A stretch of 64,000 bases of DNA from Selaginella moellendorffii (taxonomy: Eukaryota; Streptophyta; Lycopodiopsida; Selaginellales; Selaginellaceae): positions 208,002 to 272,001 of the forward strand of contig NW_003314288.1 in the NCBI RefSeq assembly GCF_000143415.4, written 5' to 3'. The translations under genes and the position numbers were made by a program. The notes beneath the pieces were generated by a model. The model was not told where the DNA came from. It worked only from the letters and a program-made list of their open reading frames with translations, and did not search any database. Shown in pieces: positions 11,088 to 22,800 of the stretch. Every line of letters starts with the position of its first letter. Position 1 is the first letter of the stretch.

Positions 11088-12060
11088 CAACGTCTATAGT
11101 GTAAGAAGCCAGTAAATTGGCATGAAATACATTATGAACATTAGACATTTCTACAGAAAGATCCAACTGATAGGATACATCACCAATTCATTTCAAAACC
11201 TGATAGGGCCCAACATATCTTGGTAATAGCTTTCGAGATAAAGATCTCTTGATATTCAAGTTTCGGGAAGATAGCCACACCTGATCTCCCACTTGATAAA
11301 ATACATCTTGACGATATTGATCCTTTATCATGTCGATACCTATCTTGAGCTTTGCCCATCACCTTAGTAGCTCAAGACCAACTTTGGTATAGCTGCTTTG
11401 CATAAGTCTTAATAGCCGGGACCAACACTTCGGACATTAGTTTCGGTACAACAATCTGTTGAGGAACCCTATGAGCATTCCCTTGCAACATCTTCTATGG
11501 AAAACAACTAATAGCATTGTGAAATGTGTTGATATAATAGATTTTTGTTGTGTCCAAATGCTCAACTCAGTCGCATTGGTCCACCATGACATAGTACTGC
11601 AAATAATCCTCAACTTGAGCATTCACACCTTTGGTTTGCCTATCAATTTGAGGATGATAAGCCATACTAAACTTCAACTTGGTACTGAACAACTGGAATA
11701 GTGTGCCCTAAAACTTCTCCATAAATCTCGAATCTTTATTTGAGATTATCTTTTTAGGAAAACCATGAACTCGTACTACTTCATGGAAAAAGAGCTTTGT
11801 TGCTTGCTTTGCATTCACTATTTCCACAATTGGAATGAAGTGTGCAATCTTCAACAACAAATCCACAACCACCATCAAAGTATTATAACCCTTAGACTTC
11901 GGCAAGCAAATGACAAAATCAAGTGTCACACTTTGAAATAGCCATGTCGGTGCTGGAATGCATTGCAACTTTCCAACCTACTTCTCAATTCTACATTTAC
12001 ATTGTTGGCATATAGGGCAGGAATGGATATAATCTGCTACATCACCTTCTACCAGACCAG
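10923..12060 (-). pseudogene. Chromovirus integrase, C-terminal module and start of chromodomain
   Basis: The integrase catalytic core is readable at 11708-11968: SVTLDFVICLPKSKGYN, VVVDLLLKIAHFIP and a GFPKKIISNKDSRF block, with the first two catalytic acidic positions visible. Part of the HHCC zinc finger (C..C) is near 12000. Bases 11180-11362 resemble the post-core module. GEPEYKIESIF near 10930-10960 begins the chromodomain that resumes at 10355. Several frameshifts and stops make it non-functional. Confidence 0.75.
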
Positions 12061-13650
12061 AAAAATCCCCTTTTTGATAAAGCAAGAGTCTTTCTTTTTC
12101 CATCATATCTCGCTGCTAGAACATCATGATGTTCTTGCAGAAACAACTACTACAGATCCTTAGAGGGAAGATACAATATTTCTTGCTTATAGAATATAAG
12201 TCCATCCTGAATTGAAAAGTGAAGCTTTGCAATAGTATGACTAGCAACTTTTGCTGCTTCACTACTAAGGTTCTACTTTGACAACTCCGCACAGTGCAAG
12301 ATTTCCTTTGCCAATGAATCACTTCTATACGAAGCCCAAACATCCTCCAACCAGTCCAAATTGATTGCTGATATTGCCTGGAACTAAGCCTGATGACTCA
12401 ACGCATCTAAAACAATATTGTCTTTACCAAGTTTATATATGATTTCAATATCGAATCTAGCAAGCTTCTCTTGCCAATGAGCCTGCTTCTGCATAAGCTT
12501 TGGCTGCATAGCAAAATAGCTCAATGTGTTATTATCTATATAAACCTTGGTATGTCCACCCAAATAATGTTTCTAGTGTTCCAATGCCAACACTATAGCA
12601 AACACCTCTTTCTCGTGCATTGGCCATCCTTATTGGGTTTCATCCAATTTTTTGGAATAGAACGTAACGGAATAACCTTTGTCACAATTTTGCTGCAACA
12701 ACGACACCAATAGCATAGCCAGATGCATCACAATGCACTTTGAAGGGTTTATCAAGATCCGTGATCCTGAGAAAAGAAACCATAGTCAAGATCTCCTCCA
12801 ACCATACAAAAGCACGTTGACAAGCTAGTGTCCAATGAAATGGTATACTATTCTTCATTAACTCAGTCAATGGAAAAACAATTTTTGCAAAATTGAAAAC
12901 AAACTTGCGATAGTATCCCACCAAACCGAGAAAAGAACAAACATCTGATACATTGGTCAGGACTTCCCAAGACTTCACACTTCCACCTTCTTTGGATCCA
13001 CCTCCATTATGCCACCACCAATTATATGTCCAAGAAAATTCACGCACAATTGCACAAAAGCACATTTACTGTTCTTAGCATACAATTTGTGTTCACGCAA
13101 TTTCTGAAACACTAGCTCCAAGTGTTTTAAATGATCCTCCAATGTTTCATTGAAAACTAAAACATCATTATATAGAACAACAAATATGTCCAAATAATCT
13201 CTAAATATTTTATCCATCATTATGCTGAACATTGCCGAAGCATTGCATAACCTAAATGGCATGACAAAGAACTCATAAGATCTATATTGAGTTTTAAAGG
13301 CTATCTTCTCCACATCCTAATCTGCCATCCATATCTAATGATACCCAGACCGTAAATCAAGTCGCGTAAAATACTTAGCCTTTAAGAGTTGGTCAAATAA
13401 ATCATCAATACGAGGCAAAGGATAACTGTTTTTAACTATGATTTTGTTGAGTGTCTGATAATCGATACACATCCTTATGGTTCTATCGTTTTTCATAACA
13501 AGAAGGACCAACAATCCATAAGGTGACTTGCTTAGTCGGATATGACCTTTGTTAAGAAGCTCTGTGAGTTATTTCTTGAGTTCAGCCATCTCCTTGATGT
13601 TCAAACAATACAGAGCTTTTGTAGATGGTTTAGAACTCAGAATGACCTCA
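12061..13650 (-). pseudogene. Chromovirus reverse transcriptase and RNase H
   Basis: Frames at 12975-13313 and 12682-13065 show TQYRSYEFFVMPFRLCNASAMF, a degenerate catalytic box (LYNDVLVF in place of the usual F-D-D), KLYAKNSKCAF, NFLGHIIGGG and, for RNase H, FKVHCDASGYAIG. The loss of an aspartate in the catalytic box and multiple stops show that the enzyme is dead. Order and spacing match Ty3/gypsy pol. Confidence 0.8.
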
Positions 13651-14300
13651 ATCTGATGATCAACCTCACAACTAGGAGGTAACTATAGTGGTAAATCCTT
13701 CAGAAAGATATCTTGATTCCTCACCAATAACTCCAATATCTTCTTTGGTACAAGATCAACCCTGTCACCAATTTGAACTAAGTCACCATCGCCCTCAGCT
13801 TCCATCACTTAAACCCAAAAAATCCGACATCCCTTCTTAGTTGCCTTTTAAGTAGCTCTCGCAGTTAAGAATTTAGCATCCTAATCCTTTGAGGAGTGCT
13901 TTTGCAACTGGAAGGACACATTAGGACATCCTTTTAACCTCAACGTGATGCGACTTTGTCCAGCACTATAAATCCCTTTAATATATTTGTTGAAGAAATC
14001 CATACCAAACACTATTTGAAAATCTAGTATCTTCAACACTATTAAGTCCACTCTTTCTTTCCACTTGGATATGTTATTGGAATATCACTCACAAATTTTC
14101 TGGCTACTTACCAACCTTCCACAAACCGGAAGTGTATGGGTGATATCTGCTCAGCATTCAATCTTAACAACTTAACTAAGTCTTCAGATATCACGTTGTG
14201 CGTATCTCCCATGACAATCATCACTCGGATTTGGTGTCTGTAGACAAAGCCTACTAGATACATCAATAGATTAGTGTTTGCATTAACTATGGGAAAAAAC
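13651..14300 (-). pseudogene. Chromovirus protease remnant
   Basis: Minus-strand translation near 14080-14250 contains VMIVMGDTHNVISEDLVKLLRLNA, resembling 'IDTGATHNFISE.LV.KLGL' of gypsy aspartic proteases with the D-T-G core altered. The rest of the stretch towards RT is degraded and has no clear motif. Confidence 0.6.
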
Positions 14301-15189
14301 TTGAGGAAAGTAATGAAAGTAACTCACCTCCTCTTCCTCATAGTCTGCATTGACCAACTCATCAACCCCTTCAGCTTCACCACCACCGTCTTCCCTCATG
14401 ATATTAACATAAGACTTTGTCTTATGATTGTTAGGACATTTCGAGGACTTATATTCTAACTCTTCACAATGGAAGCAATGATCCACACTACCCATTCCAC
14501 TAAGAGTAGGTTTAGTAGGTTGCTACTACTTGTACCTACCAAGAGGAGGAATAAAGGGCCTAGGACAAGAAGAAGCTATTAGTGGTCGCCAACCACCACC
14601 ACCTTTGTTAACCGTTGCTTGTGAGCCTGCAGGGTGGAACCTTCCTTCCACCCTCTATTTTCGATCACCTTGTTTATTCCCAGAATTCCTATTCTTGCCT
14701 GAGCTACCAACATAAGGCTGCTAATATTATTCCATGAGCAAATGACTAAAGGCAACTTGTTGTGCTACCTCCTTACACTCTAGGTACGTCTTTGGCTTAA
14801 ACTTCAAAATCTCATTACGAGAAAGTGAATTTAAACCTTCCAAGAAATAACTTTGAGCATCTTCGTCACTCATATTTACAATTATAATGCACTTCTGAGT
14901 AAACTCATTAACATAATGCATAAGGTCCCCTCGCTGCTTTAACCACTGCAGCTCCATGTGAAGTCTCAGACCATCATCTAGAAAGTATTCCTTACAGATA
15001 CGAGACTGCATCTTGGTCCAACTTCTAGTCTACCCTTTTTCAGCAAACACCTGGTGCCACCAAGTTTTGGCATGATCGGTGAGAAAAGACTGCACGCACA
15101 CAGCTTTCATACAATCATCTACATTTGCCAGTATGAAATAGTTTTCTATATAGTAGACCTAGTCTTCCAAAACTCGATAGTCCTGCATG
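14301..15189 (-). pseudogene. Chromovirus gag core and zinc knuckle
   Basis: 14727-15011 reads SRICKEYFLDDGLRLHMELQ, QRGDLMHYVNEF, and ILKFKPKTYLECKEVA, a Retrotrans_gag type core. Upstream frames include ANVDDCMKAVCVQSFL and HAKTWWHQ. The zinc knuckle at 14400-14495 reads CFHCEELEYKSSKC, with tyrosine where the metal-binding histidine should be. The gag N-terminus lies on the other side of the LTR-B insertion. Confidence 0.8.
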
Positions 15190-16209
15190 CCTTTTGTAAA
15201 CGACTATCTACTTTAGTCACTTAACCACACTTTTAACCACTTGAAGGAGTCTCACTCACAACCTCCATAAGTCTTATTCCGGACTTGGGGCTCGCTAGCC
15301 CCAAGAATGGCATCCATGCCACCCAACTTTTGCACTTGGTCCAAGTGCTCCATGTGTTCAATCCCATGACTAACACTCAAAGGTATCACTGACATATCAA
15401 CTTGTTACACTAAGGCTATGCACATTTATATTTATCACACTGGTGATCCAACACCACTTACATTACAGTCCCATCTCTCCAAAACTGGGTCATCCGTCCA
15501 TAAGTGATCATCCCAGATGCACTCTTTAGCATCCTTAAGATGCCTGCAAACATGGGGAACAACCTTCCCTAATATCCCTTTTCCGGTCCCCACCAAGTCC
15601 CTTTTTGTCCATGGTCGTATTTGCCAACACTGCCACTGGGTCAAAGCCCATGAGCCTGACCACTAAGTTCTACTGTCCTCTGGGACTTCCTCACCATGTG
15701 ACCGTATCTTTGGTCACTACACCAAAGGACTATTCTTCTTCCTTTCCACAATCTGAGACTTTGGGACAACATTTTGGAACACCATGGCCCTATGTGAGCC
15801 TCATGGGTACTCTCCCCACCTTCTAACTTTGGGTGCTTTAGCCATGGGGCTAGAGTGAGGTTCTATTGAGCCATGCCAGGTATCCAAGTAGGTAGTGCCA
15901 CCCACGTTTGGACTAGGAGCATCAACCATTTGATCTCCTGGGGGAGCTAAAGTCGGCTCTTGAACATTTCACCAAGCTACCTCACTTATCTATCTGTATT
16001 TACTCTAACTTTGGACTCTTCAGTGGATATATCATCACCCAATATGTAGGCATAACCTTTCTGGGTCACACTAGCATTTCCTAGCCAAACTAGCTCCACT
16101 GGGGTCCAAGCCCCACACTCTCCCTACTATACTTTTGGAACCCCCTATAGCCCTCCTTTATGGGGGACGATCGCTTTAGGCTTTCATCTAATAGCCTATA
16201 TTAGTATCC

Positions 16210-16400
16210 AGACTCAAACTCAGACTTGGACTCGGACTCAGACTCGATCTCGGTCTTGGTCTCGATCTAGGTCTCGGTCTCAGTCTCGGTCTAAGTCTCT
16301 ATCTCGGTCTTAGTTCCATCTCAGACTCTATCTCAAACTCCATCTTGGACTCCATCTCAGGTCCATCTCAGACTCCATCTTGGGTCCATTTCATATCCCT
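16210..16400. repeat. Minisatellite in LTR-B copy 1
   Basis: Tandem GACTC/GGTCTC and CTCCATCT units, the reverse complement of the array at 7356-7680 but shorter and more diverged. Confidence 0.75.
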
Positions 16401-17059
16401 TTTTTAGAGATTCACTTATTGCTTACTCTATGCTTGTTCCTCGAGCAGAGTTCAACTCCCACTCTCGACTTTTCAAGTTGGAGCTTTTAGTCCAAATGTA
16501 TTATGCTTATTTGGCTTCCACTTGGCCACTACCACATGGTACCCTTTCAGCTCCACTTTGGGGCCTAAGGATTTTGTGTCTCACAACTCCACTACCCATA
16601 AATGAAGTTTGATGACCTCATCAAATGATAAACTATTTTATAAAGTAACACTAGCATGTATTACCCTTTTCATTCTTAGCACCAAGTCAATATTTGTTGA
16701 TAGTTTGATACTAAAAGCTCACCATGCCTTTCTTATCCTCTAAGGAGTATAGTCTCCCCAACTGCTTGGACTAGAAGTATTGACCCATGCTTGGACTAGG
16801 AGCATCAACCATTCGATCTCCTAGAGGAGTTAAAGCCGGCTCCTGAACACTTCACTAAGCTACCCCACTTGTCTATCTGTATTCACTCTAGCTTTAGACT
16901 CCTCAGTGGATATATCATCACCCAACACGTCACACTGGCCTTTCCTAGCCAAACTAGATCCACTAGCGTCTAAGCCCCACACTCTCCCTACTATACTTTT
17001 GGAACCCCCTATAGCAACCCTTGGGGGATGATCGCTTTAAGCTTTTACCCAACAGCTTG

Positions 17060-17440
17060 TATTAGTATTCGGACTTGGACTCGGACTCGAACTTGGACTT
17101 GAACTCAAACTCAAACTCGGTCTCGGTCTTAGTATCAGTCTTAGTCTCGATCTCGGTTCCATCTGGGACTCCATCTCGAACTCCATCTGAGGTCCATCTC
17201 GGACTCCATCTTGGGTCCATCTCAGACTCCATCTTAGACTCCATCTCGGGTCCATCTCAAACTCCATCTTGGACTCCATCTCGGGTCCATCTCGGACTCC
17301 ATCTCAAGTCCATTTTAGACTCCATCTTGGACTCCATCTTAGGTCCATCTAAGACTCCATCTTGGACTCCATCTCATGTCCATCTCAGACTCCATCTTAA
17401 GTCCATCTTGAACTCCATTTTGGACTCCATCTAAGGTCCA
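17060..17440. repeat. Minisatellite in LTR-B copy 2
   Basis: Array of TCCATCTCGGAC and GGTCCATCT type units, inverse of 7356-7680 and longer on the 12-bp unit side. Open frames on both strands here are repeat artefacts. Confidence 0.8.
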
Positions 17441-17652
17441 TCTCATATCCCTTTTTTAGAGACTCATTTATTGCTTGCTCCGTGCTCGTTCCTTGAGCAC
17501 TTCATTGGGAGTTCCACTCCCATTCTCGATTTTTTGAGTCGAAGCTTTTAATCTAAATGTGTTATGCTCAATTGGCTTTTGCCTTGGCCACTACCACATG
17601 GCATTCTTTTGGCTCCACTTTAGGGCCTAGGGATTTTGTGTCTCACAACTTT

Positions 17653-18180
17653 GAAATTATATGGTTTTGGAGGCTTGAACTTTGAAACTCATGCAACTGG
17701 AGGTAATTGCAAAACTTCATCATCCTTAGAACTTGAAGAGGAGTTTAGTTGCTTAGGTTTAGCTAGTTTAACCGCCTCAACTTCTTTCTTCCGTTTTTTG
17801 TTCTCCTTCTTCAAATTATGAACTTCCTTTCCCAAATTCTCGATCTCAACTTTCTGAGCCATACACTGTAGTGTGGCAACATTTGGCTTTTTCTCTTTTA
17901 ACTTAGCCTCAACTTCTTCTGCAGCATCTCTAGTAGGAGTTTCCTCCTCTCAATTTGCCTATCTAAAGGTTTCAATGTCATCAACACAATTCTTTTTCAC
18001 CATCTCGCTAGCTGCATGCATGCCTCTATCAGTAACTGAACATGCATACAACATTCTTACCGAATGGTGCAATCCCACTAATCCTATATAGATCACTTTG
18101 GATCTATTAGAAAAGTCTCTACATATGCAACTTGAGTTAGAAAATCTAACAAAAGTTTGATAGGAATTGCTAAGACAATT
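17653..18180 (-). pseudogene. Chromovirus gag N-terminal coiled coil
   Basis: After the primer site the minus strand reads MHAASEMVKKNCVDDIETFR, a stop, then EEVEAKLKEKK, VEIENLGKEVHNLKKENKKR and KKEVEAVKLAKPKQL. The heptad-like K/E/L pattern predicts a coiled coil, common at the gag N-terminus. It continues as PKPYNFK to the LTR-B insertion and then into gag core at 15189. Confidence 0.65.
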
Positions 18181-18192
18181 CCTTTGATACCA
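18181..18192 (-). other. Primer binding site of the outer chromovirus
   Basis: Minus strand TGGTATCAAAGG, close to the initiator-methionine tRNA site TGGTATCAGAG, two bases from the LTR at 18195. Confidence 0.75.
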
Positions 18193-18194
18193 AA

Positions 18195-19058
18195 TGTAGT
18201 GCATGTGAATTTGGAGCTGAACTCCAAGCCCGTTACGCTACAAAACGAGGGTCCATGAGCACCAGCTTCCCATATTTAGCACCTGCATGCAAAATGGCCT
18301 CAGACGGTGTCTGGCACAATTTTGGCATACTGGTGGCCTAATGCGAGGAGGAGGGTACCCCACCAACTAAAGTAATGTGGAGTTTGGGCTTAAACCCAAG
18401 TCGGACGCAGAACAAGAAGCGACACAACTTAGTGGGAGCCAAACTAATATCTTAGATGGTCAAACATATATTTCAACTACTATCCCTACTATACATTTAG
18501 AACCCCCTACACACTTTGGGCTTTCACCCCAAGCCTCCCTTAGTACTAAAAGTTAGTCTTTAGGATAAGCTTGAAACTTACTAAATATGGAATATCTCTA
18601 GATTGCGAATTTGGACATAGGACGAATACCATTGTGTTCAAGACAATCTCTACATTCTATAAATATGCCAAATGAGCAAATCTAAACACTTTCCATAATT
18701 AGCCAATGGAATGAAATGAGACTAATACAAAGGATATGATAGTGAAGGTGTTTGGCAAACATAATAAACTATCATGTAATAATATTGAGGGACTAGACTC
18801 AATATCGAGGGGGTTCCCAACATTAGCAAGTGCAAATCAACAAATGAGTTTCTTTAATTAAGTCAAGTATGCTTGACAAATAGCATTTAGGAATTTTATC
18901 CTTGGTCACACGCAATAACCAATTTCTCAACCAACTTAGGTGGAGACCATAAAAGGAACAAGCAGTATCAACCTTCTGCCATTGTGGCAATAAAAAAAGA
19001 GTGTCCGTAAGGACTAGTTGACAAGTATCTTTCGATACCCGAAATCACATTCACGATA
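18195..19058 (-). repeat. LTR-A, 5' LTR of the outer chromovirus
   Basis: Begins TGTAGTGCATG; its outer end (CACGATA) is changed from the GCGACA of the other copies. Aligns with 161-1075. Confidence 0.8.
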
Positions 19059-19489
19059 ATAAAAAGGCTTATACATATAAAACATAGACTTCAAGAGAGT
19101 CATATGAAATAAAACACCACTATCCAGCCATAACACCTCTAGAGTAGGCACCAATGACAAGTACCATCAACAATAAAATTTTTTGAGTAAGCATATGATA
19201 AGTGGCAACCTTCTTTACATGACATTCATACTCCACATCTCCCATCTTCCTATAGTAGTTGCAAAGACCTTTTTTCTTTTTGGAGAAATTGCTTTTAAAG
19301 CTAGGTGATGTTGCAGAAGAGCTACGAGGCCCACAAAAAATGCCTCCTATATCCTGCTCCCCACTCGACAATTACTTGGCAAGAAACAATGCTTGCTTAT
19401 GAGCAGTCTAAGGAGATCCTAAATTGCTAGCTTTACGCTTAGTAATCTTGAGCTTTTCCTTGAGAAGATTAGAGTAGAGCCCCTTCATA
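19059..19489 (-). pseudogene. copia-3 relic, gag C-terminus and protease
   Basis: Reading from 19489 downward on the minus strand gives KGLYSNLLKEKLKITKRKAS, a degenerate zinc knuckle (CNYYRKMGDVEYEC, with Y for C and D for H), and then WLDSGVLFHMTLLKSMF, the copia protease D-S-G box. It is continuous with gag at 24404-24990 once gypsy-2 is removed, and with bases 160-1 once the chromovirus is removed. Confidence 0.75.
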
Positions 19490-19494
19490 GTTTT
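19490..19494. repeat. Target-site duplication of gypsy-2 (gtttt)
   Basis: gtttt here and at 24399-24403, directly outside both LTRs. Confidence 0.9.
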
Positions 19495-19727
19495 TGTTAT
19501 GATCCGGCGCAAAAAGACAAAGATCTCGTTGCCCTAGACTATGCTACGCCACCTCTTAAGGTTCCTCACCACCCAACCACCCCCGAGCTACCTCAAAAGC
19601 TCCACTGTGCCGCCGCTCCACCGTGAGCCCTAGGGTAGGTTAAGTCCCTTACCCTAACATGCCTTAATATACCCTTGAGCCTCCCTTTGACCGACGTTGA
19701 CCACATAGTCAAAGCTGGCGCCAAACA
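19495..19727 (-). repeat. gypsy-2 3' LTR
   Basis: 233 bp, TGTTATGATCC to CCAAACA on plus. Pair of 24166-24398. Confidence 0.92.
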
Positions 19728-19740
19728 ATTCTTCCCCCCC
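19728..19740 (-). other. gypsy-2 polypurine tract
   Basis: Minus strand GGGGGGGAAGAAT directly before the 3' LTR. Confidence 0.85.
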
Positions 19741-19801
19741 AACAAAGTCCTTGTCCCAAGGACGAGTTGTACCAGTGATCACCCTTTCTGGGGAATCCTG
19801 C

Positions 19802-22800
19802 TCAAGCTCCTGGTCCATCTTCCATAGCCGTATACATCAAGGAGGCATTGGGCCCGTCACTCCGAGATAGTACACCTTTCAACTGGCTGACATAAAATAC
19901 CGGATGAATTTTCACCCCAGCTGGCAGCCGCACCCGATAAGCCGCTTTACCAATGCGCTCCAACACTTCATATGGACCAGCATATCGATGGGAGAGTTTA
20001 TCACTCTTCCCTATCCGTAAAGGCACCAAGGTGTTCCGCCGCTCACTTGACGGAAAAATCACTCGCACAAAGACAAGATCACCCACCTTATATTCCTGGA
20101 ATTGGCGATGCTCATTAGCAAACTTCTCCGCTCTATCCTGAGCTGCTTGCAAATTCCGTTTGCACACCACCAGAATCTCATCAAGTTCTGTGGCCAGATC
20201 AGTTGCCTCGGAATCAAGCTTTTCTTGAACGTCCTTACTCAAATGCAATCCCAACTCCACCGCTGTTCGAGGATGCCTTCCAAACATCGCAAAGTAAGGA
20301 CTTAGCTTGGTTCCACTGTGTTGGCTATTGTTGTAAGCAAATTGCACCAACGGAAGATATAGATCCCATTGTCCTTGCCTTTGACCAATGCTACAACGTA
20401 GCATATCCTCCACCACTTGATTCACACGCTCAGTTTGCCCATCCGTCTGAGGATGATCTCCACTCGAGAGTTTCAAAGTCACTTGCATAACCTTTGCAAA
20501 GCTTTTCCAAAATCCACTGGTGAACTTTGAATCTCGATCACTAATGATGTCCTCCGGCAAACCAAAATTAGGAAAAACCTTCTCCAAGTAAACCACAGCC
20601 AAGTCGGAGGCAGTGACAGTCTTCCGAAGAGCCAACAACCGCACATACTTCGTCAACCGATCCACTATGACCCATACTTGCTCCTTTTGCCTCTGTGTTC
20701 GTGGCAAACAAGTGGTGAAGTCCATAGAGATACTACACCAACGGCTCTGAGGAATAGGTAAAGGTTGCAAAAGTCCCCCCGGCTTCTCCCGTGGCACCTT
20801 AACCCGCTGATAAAGCTCGCATGATTTACAATACTTGAGGATATCAGCCTTTATATTCCTCCAATAAAAGTTGCGCTTAATCAACTCATACGTCTTCTTC
20901 CCCCCAAAATGACCGGCCTCTGGACGATCATGATAGTGGAATAAAACTTGAGTAATTAACGCATCCACCTGTGGCAAATAGACACGGCCATTGTAGTAAA
21001 GAATCCCATCCACCAATGAGAAAGGGGCTTCCATCTGGGCTCGCAAAGAGGCCACCTCAACATCCTGAGCCTGAGCATGCTCAACCAATTGCCCAAACTC
21101 ACTGACCACCTTACTCAAATGATGACAAAATCGTGTTCGTAACGTCGTCACATGACGAACACGAGATAAAGCATCCGCCACCACATTTGATTTTCCCGGA
21201 CGATGCTCAATAGGAAACTCCCCAAACTCCATGAGTTTGACTATCCAACGAGCTTGCCTAGTGTTCAACTCCTTCTGTGTGAAAAGATACACAAGTGGTT
21301 TGTGATCTGTCAACACCACGAACACTGCACCATAAAGATAGTGCCGCCACGTCCGCAAAGCATGAACAATAGAGAGTAACTCTTGCTCATATGTGGAATA
21401 GCGTTGCTCTGCGGAATTCAAAGTTCGACTCTCATATGCAATAGTCTGTCCCTCTTGCATGAGAACTCCTCCCAGTGCATAACCACTCGCATCGCATGTC
21501 ACCTCGTAAGGTTTCGATGGATCAGCAATGCGAAGCACTGGAGCCTCGCTCAACAATCATTTCAGCGCCACAAAACTCTCCTCTTGTGGCGTCTTCCACT
21601 CGAATGGCACATTCTTACGTAACAACCGCGTCAAAGGAATAGCCACCTCTACAAACTTATGTTGGAAACGTCGGTAGTAACTAGCCATACCAAGAAAACT
21701 GCGCAACTCAGCCACTGTAGTCGGTGTAGGCCAGTTTTCCACCACAGCCACCTTCCTTGGATCCGTCTTGACACCCTTAGATGTCACAATATGGCCTAGA
21801 TATTCCACCTCCGACTTTGCAAATTCACATTTGCTCTTCTTCGCATAAAGTTTGCTGTCTCGAAGTAACAAAAGAACCTTGCGCAAATGCACCCTATGCT
21901 CCTCCGTATTCTTGCTAAAAACAAGAATATCGTCCAAGAAAATCTCCACAAACTCATGAAGATAATGCCCAAAGACCTCCGTCATCAACCGAGTAAATGT
22001 GGCTGGTGCATTCGTCAAACCAAACGGCATAACTGTAAACTCAAAATGTCCGAAGCTTGTGTTGAATGCCGTCTTGGAGATAGATGCATCATCCATTGCA
22101 ATCTGATGATATCCACTCCTCAGATCAATCTTGGTAAACACTCGTGCTTCACCAAGCTTGTCTAGGATATCATCTACACGTGGCATCGGCATCTTATCCT
22201 TCACTGTCTTCTTGTTCAAAGCGCGGTAGTCAATACACATTTGCATTGAACCGTCCTTCTTCTTCACAAGCAAGACTGGAGCACCAAATGGAGACTTACT
22301 TGGCTGAATGAATCCAAACTCAAGTAACTCCTTGACTTGTCGTTGAACTTCTTGCTCCTCCGCATAACTTAACCGAAATGGACGCCAGTAAATTGGCCGC
22401 GTCCCCGGCTCCAATGTAATCCCATGCTCCACACCTCGTAATGGAGGCAATCCATGAGGAAGTTCAGATGGAAAAACATCAGAAAACTCGTCGAGTACAT
22501 CCCATACTGCTACTTCTCCCCCACACGTGCCTTGGTCGCCCAAGTCACGAACAAACAGCAAGTAACTCGAAAGTGCTTTTCCATTACGACAAGCCCGCTT
22601 CAAAGATGTAGCAGAGAGCATAACAACTGGTGGTTGAATGCCCTCGCCAAACCACACATCTTTAACTCCACCATACTCCAGCGAGATACGCTTAATGCTC
22701 CACTTTATCTCTGGATCCACCTTCACCAACCATGGCATCCCAAGGATGAGATCCACACGATGGATATCCGCGAGATAAAAAGTCTCCACAAGTGTGGTTT

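Larger units (their letters stand above)
15195..17647. mobile_element. Compact element with two LTR-B copies inside gag
   Basis: A complete LTR-B copy (15195-16585) and a truncated one (about 16790-17647) lie in the same orientation, opposite to the solo copy at 7132, with only about 200 bp between them. Flanks are ccttt (15190-15194) and acttt (17648-17652), a near match for a 5-bp target duplication. The host gag reading resumes on both sides (PKPYNFK at the right, GMQDY at the left). No gag or pol of its own is present, so it is a deletion derivative. Confidence 0.7.
161..19058 (-). mobile_element. Outer chromodomain Ty3/gypsy element, heavily nested
   Basis: Two related LTRs (161-1075 and 18195-19058) bound an internal region with a primer binding site next to the right LTR and a G-rich polypurine tract next to the left one, so the element reads on the minus strand. 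Coding remnants appear in the order gag, zinc knuckle, protease, reverse transcriptase, RNase H, integrase, chromodomain from about 18.1 kb down to 10.2 kb. It is dead, with many stops and frameshifts. Three secondary insertions lie inside it: LARD 1299-9813, TRIM 10356-10922 and LTR-B element 15195-17647. A clear target-site duplication was not found (left flank tatag, right flank ataaa), but the copia-3 gene resumes on both sides. Confidence 0.8.

Noticed and set aside
17037-17434. ORFs of 60-119 codons on both strands
   Set aside because: Same minisatellite effect in LTR-B copy 2.
156-19063. Target-site duplication of the outer chromovirus
   Set aside because: Left flank tatag and right flank ataaa do not match; the outer LTR end is mutated, so no duplication is claimed.
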